IMG/VR virus record: IMGVR_UViG_3300033149_002390
Location: 1 to 41,357 of that record
Origin: a virus
DNA length: 41,357 nt
Direction: 5' to 3' (one strand)
Made by a program: the position numbers and the translations under genes. Of the stretch, positions 7,413-12,850 are shown in pieces (positions within the stretch are counted from its first letter, which is position 1; every line of letters starts with the position of its first letter). The notes beneath the pieces were generated by a model. That model saw nothing but the letters and a program-made list of their open reading frames with translations, was not told where the DNA came from and ran no database searches.

Positions 7413-7586
7413 ATGTCAGAGTATCAGCGAAAGCCCAAAGTTAAATATGAAAGAATACGAAGACCTTGCCTAAAATGTGGTAGGATGTTTACGGCACAAA
7501 GTAGGTTTAATCGATTATGTTTGAAATGTAAACAGGAAAATGCTATGATGTCTGGAGTGAGGTGCGGACGGCTTACTTTGGCATAA
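7413..7586 (+). CDS. 57-aa zinc-ribbon protein
   Basis: 57 aa, starting behind AAAGGTG. It contains two CxxC knuckles (PCLKCGRMF and RLCLKCKQE, residues about 18-41) spaced 14 residues apart, with a basic N-terminus (YQRKPKVKYERIRR). This is the pattern of small phage and bacterial zinc-ribbon proteins that bind nucleic acid; phage Mu Com is a functional analogy only. It ends 4 bases before the first helix of the structured RNA at 7591, so the protein and the RNA may be partners. Too short for many gene finders. Confidence 0.7.
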   Translation: MSEYQRKPKVKYERIRRPCLKCGRMFTAQSRFNRLCLKCKQENAMMSGVRCGRLTLA

Positions 7587-7590
7587 GAAT

Positions 7591-7863
7591 ATGCGGGTGC
7601 GGACAAATTCTTTCCTCTATATCATCCTCAAGACATATCAACCCTCTGCGACTTGTCCAAGCCCGTATAATAGGGGAGCAAATGGATTTGGTTCGGCTAA
7701 AAGCTATGGATAGCAAGCCGAATACGTGGGTTCGACTCCCACGCTCTCCAATAGGCGTCCGAATGACAACTGAATATTTCCTTGACGGCTGTATGGTCAA
7801 GGCAGGTGAAATCAAGATTGTAGGCGAATTGCGGAGCAATATCGGACGCCTTAAGCTCCGCAA
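7591..7863 (+). ncRNA. Candidate structured ncRNA with embedded tRNA-like domain
   Basis: This stretch fills the whole gap between the zinc-ribbon gene and the ParB-like gene with abutting helices. Domain 1: 7591-7597/7662-7668 stacked on GGACAA/TTGTCC (7601-7606/7653-7658). Domain 2: the tRNA-like element 7673-7750. Domain 3: AGGCGTCCGA/TCGGACGCCT (7753-7762/7842-7851, 10 perfect bp) enclosing CCTTGAC/GTCAAGG (7780-7786/7796-7802), interleaved with TTGCGGAGC/GCTCCGCAA (7829-7837/7855-7863, 9 bp). Linkers between domains are 2-4 nt. TATAATA lies at 7666-7672. A 36-codon reading (7763-7873) overlaps domain 3; I judge structure the better explanation. No known RNA family is recognised with certainty. 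Confidence 0.7.
7673..7750 (+). ncRNA. tRNA-like element, tmRNA-style, with G3-U70 pair
   Basis: A 7-bp acceptor stem (GGGGAGC 7673-7679 with GCTCTCC 7743-7749) has a G.U wobble at the third pair, the alanyl-tRNA synthetase identity element, and discriminator A at 7750. The T arm GTGGG-TTCGACT-CCCAC (7726-7742) is canonical. There is no D stem and no normal 7-nt anticodon loop. Instead one long arm forms TTCGGCT/AGCCGAA (7692-7698/7716-7722) capped by GCTA/TAGC (7703-7706/7711-7714). The segment TGGATTTGGTTCGG resembles the D-loop analogue of tmRNA. CCA is not encoded. It could be a tmRNA-derived mimic, an aminoacylatable element or a structural module. Confidence 0.65.
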
Positions 7864-7881
7864 AAAATTATAGGAGTTTGT

Positions 7882-8643
7882 ATGATGTTGATAATTAGTA
7901 AGGATATAGCAGAGCTTAAGCCTGATGATAGGAATGCACGCAAACACGATAAGCGTAATCTTGAAGCTATAAGGAATTCGTTGGAGCGGTTCGGGCAGCA
8001 AAAGCCGATTGTAATTGATAAGAACAATATAGTTATCGCTGGTAATGGTGTTTATTTTGCTGCTAAAGAATTAGGGTGGAAAGAGCTAAATTGTGTAGTT
8101 TGTGAATTAGATGATTTGAATAAGATGGCGTATGCAATAGCTGATAATAGAACGAGCGATTTGTCAGAATGGGACGATATGATATTGCAATCAATTTTAA
8201 CTGAATTGTCAAATCAAAAAATTGATGTGCCGGGTTATAACGAATCGGAATTGGATAAGATTTTGGGTGATATAGATGAGCGCAATATTTATACGGATAA
8301 AATAAGTATGCCTGATTATGAGCCGTTAGGGATGCCGGTAGATATAGATGATTTGTATGATGATAGTAAGGCTCGTGAACTAATTGCTGAAATTGATAAA
8401 TCTAATATAAGTGATGAATTAAAGAATTTTCTGCGGTTAGCTTCATATCGGCATGTTAAATTTGATTATGAAAAGATAGCGGAGTTTTATTCGCAGAATA
8501 AAGATAATAAGTTAATCAAAAAGTTGTTTGAGGATAATGTATTGGTGATAATTGATATGGAAGGGGCGATAAGGGCTGGAATAGTACAAATCAGGGACGA
8601 GGTTATGGAATTGTTCAAAAAGGAATATGAAGATGAAAGTTGA
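7882..8643 (+). CDS. ParB-like nuclease-domain protein
   Basis: 253 aa behind TAGGAG. Residues 1-75 form a ParB N-terminal domain: NARKHDKRNLEAIRNSLERF then PIVIDKNNIVIAGNG and FAAKELGW, the fold found in ParB CTPases and in phage DNA-modification operons. The usual GHRR-type arginines after the AG are replaced here by GNGVYFAAK. Residues 76-110 continue as a helix (MAYAIADNRTSDLSEWDD) typical of phage ParB/Srx proteins. The rest is charged and helical. The next gene (glycosyltransferase) overlaps its end by 17 bases. Known ParB-TAGT neighbourhoods suggest a role in base modification, which is inference. Confidence 0.85.
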   Translation: MMLIISKDIAELKPDDRNARKHDKRNLEAIRNSLERFGQQKPIVIDKNNIVIAGNGVYFAAKELGWKELNCVVCELDDLNKMAYAIADNRTSDLSEWDDMILQSILTELSNQKIDVPGYNESELDKILGDIDERNIYTDKISMPDYEPLGMPVDIDDLYDDSKARELIAEIDKSNISDELKNFLRLASYRHVKFDYEKIAEFYSQNKDNKLIKKLFEDNVLVIIDMEGAIRAGIVQIRDEVMELFKKEYEDES

Positions 8644-9508
8644 TAAAGCGGGGAAAATAGAAGATTTTGCTATATTTGTTTTATCGCATAGGCGAGCCGA
8701 TAAGGTTTATACGTGGAATATGCTAAAAAAATACGGTAATAAGCAAGATGTTTATATTGTAATAGATGATAGCGACGATGAGGCCGATAAATATGTAAAG
8801 CGTTTTGGTCGAAATAAAATAATAATTTTTAACAAAGATACAATGCGTGGAACTTTTGATATGATGGATAATGATACAGCTAATACTGGTGTTGTTTTTG
8901 CCCGGAATAAAGTTTATGATATTGCTGAACAATTACAATTGAAATATTTTTTGGTATTAGACGATGATTATAGTAAATTGGAATTTAAGATGGATAATTA
9001 TGGACGGTATCATGCAGCTGGAAAGGTTGTTAAGGATTTAAATACAATAATAATTAAACTTGTAGAAGTTTACGAGAAGATGCCTGATTATGTTGTAACA
9101 ATAGCTATTGCACAGACAGGTGATTTTATTGGCGGTAGGGCTGGGGGTCTTGCAAGAACTTTTGCGATAAAGAGAAAGGCTATGAATTGGTTTATTTGCA
9201 GCCCGAAAAGGAGAGTGGAATTTATCGGGCGGTTGAATGAAGATGTAAATACGTATGTTGCAGATGGTATGAAGGGAAAGGTCTTTTTGTCGATACCTTA
9301 TGTTTCTTTACGTCAAAGGCTTACGCAACAAAATACGGGAGGTTTAACAGAGATGTATTTAGACATGGGGACTTATCGGAAGAGCTTTTATTCAGTAATA
9401 TGTAATCCGAGCAGCGTTAAAATCATTAAAATGGGGACTATTTATCCGCGAATACATCATTTTGTCCAATGGCGATATGCTGTTCCTAAAATTTTGCGAG
9501 ATGGATAA
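8627..9508 (+). CDS. TAGT/GREB1-type glycosyltransferase
   Basis: 293 aa. The GT-A-like features are FVLSHRRADKVYTW near the N-terminus, the IVIDDSDDE strand, a metal/sugar-nucleotide DDD in FLVLDDDYSK (residues 112-114), then GDFIGGRAGG, MNWFICS, GRLNEDVNTY and a C-terminal GTYRKSF ... RIHHFVQW block. These match my knowledge of the TET/JBP-associated glycosyltransferase (TAGT) family, which phages use to glycosylate modified DNA bases and which is homologous to animal GREB1. The upstream ParB gene is coupled to it. I find no TET/JBP dioxygenase or hydroxymethylase in this genome, so the acceptor is unknown. A second possible start is ATG 8633. Confidence 0.8.
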   Translation: MKMKVDKAGKIEDFAIFVLSHRRADKVYTWNMLKKYGNKQDVYIVIDDSDDEADKYVKRFGRNKIIIFNKDTMRGTFDMMDNDTANTGVVFARNKVYDIAEQLQLKYFLVLDDDYSKLEFKMDNYGRYHAAGKVVKDLNTIIIKLVEVYEKMPDYVVTIAIAQTGDFIGGRAGGLARTFAIKRKAMNWFICSPKRRVEFIGRLNEDVNTYVADGMKGKVFLSIPYVSLRQRLTQQNTGGLTEMYLDMGTYRKSFYSVICNPSSVKIIKMGTIYPRIHHFVQWRYAVPKILRDG

Positions 9509-9679
9509 ATTTTGCCAGCTTTCTGCGGAAAAATTTTAAAAAAAATTGTATAATCGTCCAGCCGAGTTGAATATTTGTCTGAATTTTACAGCCTCCCCAA
9601 AATCGTTATTTTGGCTCGAAACATAGGTTTCGTGGCAGTTTTCGGGGGTTTTCGGTATTTCGGGGGATTTCTCGGGGGA
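9509..9679. other. Hairpins and repeated G runs upstream of the strong promoter
   Basis: Two perfect tetraloop hairpins, CCAAAAT-CGTT-ATTTTGG (9597-9614) and CGAAAC-ATAG-GTTTCG (9617-9632), are followed by three CGGGGG runs (G tracts at 9644-9648, 9662-9666 and 9674-9678). The G runs could be protein-binding repeats; a three-tract G-quadruplex is less likely. TATAAT also occurs at 9549-9554. Confidence 0.55.
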
Positions 9680-9748
9680 TAAAAAATCAAAAAAAATTGA
9701 AAAAAATTTGAAAAAAATTTGACTTTTTGTAGTATAATGTAGTATAAT
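9680..9748 (+). promoter_or_regulatory. Phased A-tracts and strong sigma70-type promoter
   Basis: Runs of seven or more A recur at an 11-bp step (about 9688, 9699 and 9710), which bends DNA and can act as an UP element. They lead directly into TTGACT (-35, 9719-9724), an 18-nt spacer and TATAAT (-10, 9743-9748); a second TATAAT is at 9733-9738. It should drive the hairpin-rich gene cluster from 9785. Confidence 0.8.
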
Positions 9749-9784
9749 TATAATAGAGAGGTTGATAATTGAAAGGGCAAAGCA

Positions 9785-10228
9785 ATGAAAAAAGAAAAAA
9801 ATTCTCCTGAAAAGAAACTCAATTTTTTCTTGATGGGGAGCTTTTACTTTAAATGCAACGGGGTGGTTGTACGAATATCTGACCACCCCGATTTCGGATA
9901 CCCGGGTCAAGAGGCTGACCTGGGTATTTTTTATAGCCCTTCTCTTGATTTAGGAGAGGGGTTTGTTTTTTACGTTCGCACCCGTTCAATAGATGGGCGG
10001 GTACGAAAAGTGAGGTTAGAGAAGCCTGCAAGTTTGCAGAGCTTCTTTAGCCTTGTAAATTATCTGCGATACTTTGCCGAAAAGGGTAGGCAAAGTGTTG
10101 TGGATAATCCTCACCATATTCCTGATTTCTCCGGAAATTGGGATATGGTTAAAAGGTGGGCAATCAGGCGATTGCCCAAAAAAAGTATAAACATAAGGCG
10201 GGAGATTTATCACTCTCGCCAATTTTAA
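9785..10228 (+). CDS. Hairpin-saturated gene A, unknown protein
   Basis: 147 aa from the ATG at 9785, behind AAGGGC. The N-terminus is Lys-rich, followed by beta-strand-like sequence (FYFKCNGVVVRISD, GFVFYVRTRSI) and a helix (SLQSFFSLVNYLRYFAEKG). No family is recognised. The striking point is the DNA: from 9859 to 10220 nine stems follow one another, for example CGGGGTGGT/ACCACCCCG (9859-9867/9882-9890), a 12-bp stem at 9898-9909/9916-9927 with one G.U, and TGGGCAATC-AGGC-GATTGCCCA (10157-10178). It is first in a run with the genes at 10239, 11363 and 11517. Confidence 0.75.
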   Translation: MKKEKNSPEKKLNFFLMGSFYFKCNGVVVRISDHPDFGYPGQEADLGIFYSPSLDLGEGFVFYVRTRSIDGRVRKVRLEKPASLQSFFSLVNYLRYFAEKGRQSVVDNPHHIPDFSGNWDMVKRWAIRRLPKKSINIRREIYHSRQF

Positions 10229-10238
10229 GGAGAATGCG

Positions 10239-11315
10239 ATGAATAAGGAATTGAACAAAATGGAACAGATAACTCCCACCCGGAATAAGCGTGGCGGGTG
10301 GGATTGGAAGTCCCCCGAATTTGGGCGGGAGAAGATTTGCTTTTACCCGCTCGAAGGCGGGGACAATAAATTTGCCGACGGCGACCAAATTGAGGTTGCC
10401 GTCGGTGAAGCTCGTCCTACCGGACGGGCGGATAGGCGGGGTGTGCCTATCTGGGTATGCCCCGCTAAATTTGCGCGCAAAGTATGGTCTGCATACGACC
10501 CTGCGCATTTGTGTTGTGGACAAAACAAGTATCCCCCCCGTGATGTTAGGTGGGGGGGATATAAAATAACTGCAGACGGGCGTAATGTCCGCCTGTGGTT
10601 AGATATAATAGCCCCTGACGGGCAGGTAATCGCCTGTGAAGATGTCAGGAGCTTTCGGGATGTCTGCGTAGGCAGGGCTGATAAACTCCTTGCCTATGCA
10701 GGCGAAAAAGCCTGCGCTGAAATAAAGGCGTGGGCTAATGGTTTACGGAATGAGCAGCAGCAACGGAATGCTGTTGCTCAAAAGCAGGCGGACGAACGCT
10801 TACAAAAGATGGTCGAGTGGGCAAAAGAAGAGCTTGCTCGACCGATGCCACGTCATCGTATAACGATTGATGGTGTGGCGGTTCGTTTCTATCTCCCCCC
10901 TGAAACGGATAAGGAAAGTCCGTTTACGGGTGGAGTTTATATCCGCCCAGCGGGGCGTGTTATCAGGGATGGTAATACGTCTATTTGGGTCGAAGATAAG
11001 GTGGGGAAGGGGGAGGAATATTGGGCGGTGTTCGTCCCGAAGGGAGTTATCCCGAAAGGACTGAATACCGTCCCGCCAGCTGTCCCTGACGAGGTTGGGG
11101 ACTTGCTGGCGACTTGGGATGAGGCGGTCGGGGCGACTCCCGACTATAATCTCATCTCAAGAGCAGTGTCTCATTATCACAAGAGACACTGCGTCAATAT
11201 CACAATTAAAATCAATCGACAGGATAAAGCCCCTGTTGATTGGGAAAGGGTCGGGGGCTGGAAAGAAGTAGGGGAAGAAATTAAGATTGGTAGGTATGTA
11301 TGCGGGCAGGGATAG
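10239..11315 (+). CDS. Hairpin-saturated gene B, unknown two-domain protein
   Basis: 358 aa behind a good AAGGAG site. Residues about 15-150 are beta-rich with Gly/Trp/Pro (GGWDWKSPEFG, GVPIWVCPAKFARKVW); a helix follows at about 155-205 (KACAEIKAWANGL, ERLQKMVEWAKEEL), then a second beta-rich part (HRITIDGVAVRFYLPPETD, TSIWVEDKVGKGEEYW). No known family is recognised. The coding sequence consists almost wholly of adjacent stems and is richer in GC than its neighbours. An open frame of this length with a good ribosome site argues that the protein is real. Its stop codon lies in the 3-nt loop of the terminator hairpin. Confidence 0.75.
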   Translation: MNKELNKMEQITPTRNKRGGWDWKSPEFGREKICFYPLEGGDNKFADGDQIEVAVGEARPTGRADRRGVPIWVCPAKFARKVWSAYDPAHLCCGQNKYPPRDVRWGGYKITADGRNVRLWLDIIAPDGQVIACEDVRSFRDVCVGRADKLLAYAGEKACAEIKAWANGLRNEQQQRNAVAQKQADERLQKMVEWAKEELARPMPRHRITIDGVAVRFYLPPETDKESPFTGGVYIRPAGRVIRDGNTSIWVEDKVGKGEEYWAVFVPKGVIPKGLNTVPPAVPDEVGDLLATWDEAVGATPDYNLISRAVSHYHKRHCVNITIKINRQDKAPVDWERVGGWKEVGEEIKIGRYVCGQG

Positions 11316-11331
11316 TCTCTGCCCGTTTTTT
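11303..11331 (+). terminator. Rho-independent terminator at the end of gene B
   Basis: CGGGCAGGGA (11303-11312) pairs with TCTCTGCCCG (11316-11325), 10 bp with one G.U, followed by six T. The loop is the TAG stop codon of gene B itself. Confidence 0.88.
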
Positions 11332-11362
11332 GTTTGGTTCTTTTAATGAAGGGAGAAATGCG

Positions 11363-11512
11363 ATGAAAAAAAGAGAAAAAAGTCAGGTCGAACGAATGAA
11401 AAACGCAATTAGGAAAGACATCAGAGCCAGGAAAAAAAGCCAAAAGAAAAAGGCAGAACAAGAATTCTTAATCGCCTTTTTTGATTTACTGGCTAAACGT
11501 AGGCGAGGGTAG
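11363..11512 (+). CDS. 49-aa highly basic protein
   Basis: 49 aa from the ATG at 11363, behind GGGAGAAATGCG. About 40% of residues are Lys or Arg (KKREKSQ, RKDIRARKKSQKKK), with a short hydrophobic helix near the end (FLIAFFDLLAKRRRG). This suggests a nucleic-acid-binding peptide. Unlike its neighbours, its DNA carries no notable hairpins. It lies between two terminators with genes B and C and could bind the structured transcripts, which is speculation. Confidence 0.6.
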   Translation: MKKREKSQVERMKNAIRKDIRARKKSQKKKAEQEFLIAFFDLLAKRRRG

Positions 11513-11516
11513 AAAA

Positions 11517-11888
11517 ATGAAAAGCAGAGTTATAGTAATTTTGAATGAGCAGCATCAGTTGCTCGACGAGCAGCGCCAAATACTTGATTTCAGGTTTGGC
11601 ACTGGGAAATGGGAAATTCTACACGTTCCGGCAGGAGGCTGGACGTTAGAACAAGTTTGGGAAGTTGCCGACAAGTTGAGCAACTTCTCAACGACCGTCA
11701 TTTTTGCCTCCCCCGTGCCAGCACTTATGAAAGAGCTGGCATACAGGGAAGGACGACGGGACGGGGCAGAGTATGGAGATGCCCCATTTACCGTAAAGCT
11801 GTTTCACAACGACCGTCGGGAAAAGAAGGAGCTGCCTGATGGTCGGCAGATTTCGGTTGTCGCCAAAGAAGGGTGGCAACTGGTGTAG
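11517..11888 (+). CDS. Hairpin-saturated gene C, Rossmann-like small protein
   Basis: 123 aa from the ATG at 11517 (GAGGG upstream). Alternating strands and helices (VIVILNEQHQLLDEQRQIL, EILHVPAGGWTLEQVWEVAD, TTVIFASPVPALMKELAYRE, FTVKLFHNDRR) suggest a small alpha/beta Rossmann-like fold. It is clearly paralogous to the product of 12465-12764 (VPIDGWSYNDILKITEELK, FVANIPVMLMFLAS, VHLFHCD). The DNA of this copy is made of adjacent stems (for example GAAGTTGC/GCAACTTC 11661-11668/11680-11687 and TGCCAGC/GCTGGCA 11716-11722/11735-11741); the paralogue's is not. Function unknown; a nucleotide-sensing or ring-nuclease-like role is only a possibility. Confidence 0.75.
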   Translation: MKSRVIVILNEQHQLLDEQRQILDFRFGTGKWEILHVPAGGWTLEQVWEVADKLSNFSTTVIFASPVPALMKELAYREGRRDGAEYGDAPFTVKLFHNDRREKKELPDGRQISVVAKEGWQLV

Positions 11889-11893
11889 GCTGT

Positions 11894-11919
11894 AGCCGGG
11901 TGATCCTGCCCGGCTTTTT
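11894..11919 (+). terminator. Rho-independent terminator after gene C
   Basis: AGCCGGG (11894-11900) pairs perfectly with CCCGGCT (11909-11915) across an 8-nt loop and runs into TTTTT. It ends the hairpin-gene transcript before the ASCH gene. Confidence 0.9.
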
Positions 11920-11961
11920 GTTTATTTGTTCTGGGTATCCGTGTAATGAAAGGAAAATGAA

Positions 11962-12276
11962 ATGAAAGCATTATGTATCAAACAACCTTATGCCAGCGAT
12001 ATTATGGCTGGGCGGAAAACTGTCGAATGGCGAAGCTGGCGGACGCATTATCGAGGAGAGCTGATAATAACGTCAGCCAAAAAGCCTGCCGAAAGGCTTG
12101 ACAACAAAAAAGATTATCCGTTAGGTTATGCCCTCGGGACTGTCGAGCTGGTCGATGTTAAGTATTTCCCGGATGAGGATTGCTACGGCTGGATATTTGA
12201 AAATCCCAAGCCGTTCAAAAAACCTGTTCCGGTGAAAAGTCAGTTAGGTATATTTAATTTGGAGATACAATTATGA
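11962..12276 (+). CDS. ASCH-domain protein
   Basis: 104 aa, a complete ASCH domain. The start LCIKQPYASDIMAGRKTVEW, the RTHYRGELIITSAKKP strand and the late ALGTVELVDVKYF strand match the family, which shares the PUA-like beta barrel. ASCH proteins bind RNA or modified nucleosides; the YqfB branch hydrolyses N4-acetylcytidine. It lies directly after the hairpin-rich genes, so an RNA ligand encoded next door is an attractive idea. The stop overlaps the next start (ATGA), indicating coupling with the ribbon-helix-helix gene. Confidence 0.85.
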   Translation: MKALCIKQPYASDIMAGRKTVEWRSWRTHYRGELIITSAKKPAERLDNKKDYPLGYALGTVELVDVKYFPDEDCYGWIFENPKPFKKPVPVKSQLGIFNLEIQL

Positions 12277-12452
12277 AAAAGCAAATGAAGAAAAAATACC
12301 CTTCACCCTTCAGCGTGAGATTAAATCCAGACGATTATAAGAAGCTCCGCAAACTCGCAACGAAAACAGGAATTTCTTCAGGTGCTATTGTTAAGATGGC
12401 AATTAAAAGAGTATTGGACAATCCGAAACTTATGTTGGACGTTTTGAAGTGA
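12273..12452 (+). CDS. Ribbon-helix-helix DNA-binding protein (59 aa)
   Basis: 59 aa, overlapping the ASCH gene by 4 bases. After a Lys-rich start, the strand PSPFSVRLNPDDYKKL is followed by two helices (LRKLATKTG, GAIVKMAIKRVLDNP), the Arc/MetJ/CopG pattern in which paired strands enter the DNA major groove. It is a likely small transcriptional regulator of this early region or of its own operon. The usual family length is 45-60 aa. Confidence 0.75.
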   Translation: MKKQMKKKYPSPFSVRLNPDDYKKLRKLATKTGISSGAIVKMAIKRVLDNPKLMLDVLK

Positions 12453-12464
12453 AAGGAGAAGAAA

Positions 12465-12764
12465 ATGCGAGCTATTATCATTGTTGATAAAAACATAGGA
12501 TTAACTGTGGAACAAAAAGAAACGCTAAATCGATTTTATCCGAAGCAGCAAATAATGGAAGTTCCTATTGACGGTTGGTCTTATAATGATATTTTGAAAA
12601 TAACAGAGGAATTAAAAGAGAAATTGGATGTTGGCTTTGATATCGTTTTTGTTGCCAATATTCCAGTTATGCTAATGTTTTTGGCGTCTTATGTTAGTTC
12701 TTGCTACACAAATGGGTCGGTGCATTTGTTTCATTGCGATAAATCGATATCTATATTTATTTGA
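12465..12764 (+). CDS. Hairpin-free paralogue of gene C
   Basis: 99 aa behind AAAGGAGA. It shares with gene C the first strand (AIIIVDKNIGLTVEQKETLN), the VPIDGWSYNDI turn, the central FDIVFVANIPVMLMFLAS strand-helix and the VHLFHCDKS strand, and is shorter at the C-terminus. It is AT-rich and I see no comparable stems in its DNA. The pair therefore separates protein-level constraint from the RNA structure of gene C. Function unknown. Confidence 0.78.
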   Translation: MRAIIIVDKNIGLTVEQKETLNRFYPKQQIMEVPIDGWSYNDILKITEELKEKLDVGFDIVFVANIPVMLMFLASYVSSCYTNGSVHLFHCDKSISIFI

Positions 12765-12814
12765 AATGAAAGAAGAAAAATTATGAGCGAATACCTTGCA
12801 TAAAAACTTTTTGC

Positions 12815-12850
12815 TTGACGCCCGCCTGATAGCGCTATATATATCTTGAT
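12815..12850 (+). promoter_or_regulatory. Promoter giving a leaderless sigma-like mRNA
   Basis: TTGACG (12815-12820), a 17-nt spacer and TATATA (12838-12843) place the expected transcription start at about 12850-12851, the A of the sigma-like gene's ATG. No Shine-Dalgarno sequence precedes that ATG, so the message is probably leaderless. Confidence 0.65.

Larger units (their letters stand above)
9859..11888 (+). other. Array of contiguous mRNA hairpins through three coding genes
   Basis: About 35-40 consecutive inverted repeats, arms 5-12 bp and loops mostly 4-16 nt, cover gene A, gene B and gene C, but not the small gene at 11363-11512. Examples: 10375-10386/10394-10405 (12 bp), 10530-10539/10552-10561 (10 bp), 10751-10762/10769-10780 (12 bp), 10811-10822/10832-10843 (12 bp with three G.U), 11163-11172/11183-11192 (10 bp), 11213-11223/11232-11242 (11 bp), 11856-11864/11872-11880 (9 bp, two G.U). 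Hand count: more than 20 G.U pairs against about three A.C mismatches, so the structure is optimal in the + strand RNA. Confidence 0.9.

Noticed and set aside
7673-7750. A standard tRNA gene
   Set aside because: Acceptor and T arms are perfect, but there is no D stem and no 5-bp/7-nt anticodon arm, so no anticodon can be assigned.
7562-7873. A 103-codon + strand reading, or its last 36 codons, as a protein gene
   Set aside because: It overlaps the zinc-ribbon gene and the tRNA-like domain and has no convincing ribosome site. Dense helices explain the region better.
9644-9678. G-quadruplex from the three GGGGG tracts
   Set aside because: Only three tracts lie near each other, and four are normally needed; protein-binding repeats are as likely.
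9536-9910. A minus-strand gene upstream of the hairpin cluster
   Set aside because: It runs through the A-tracts, promoter and G runs, giving low-complexity Phe/Lys sequence. No gene elsewhere is on the minus strand.
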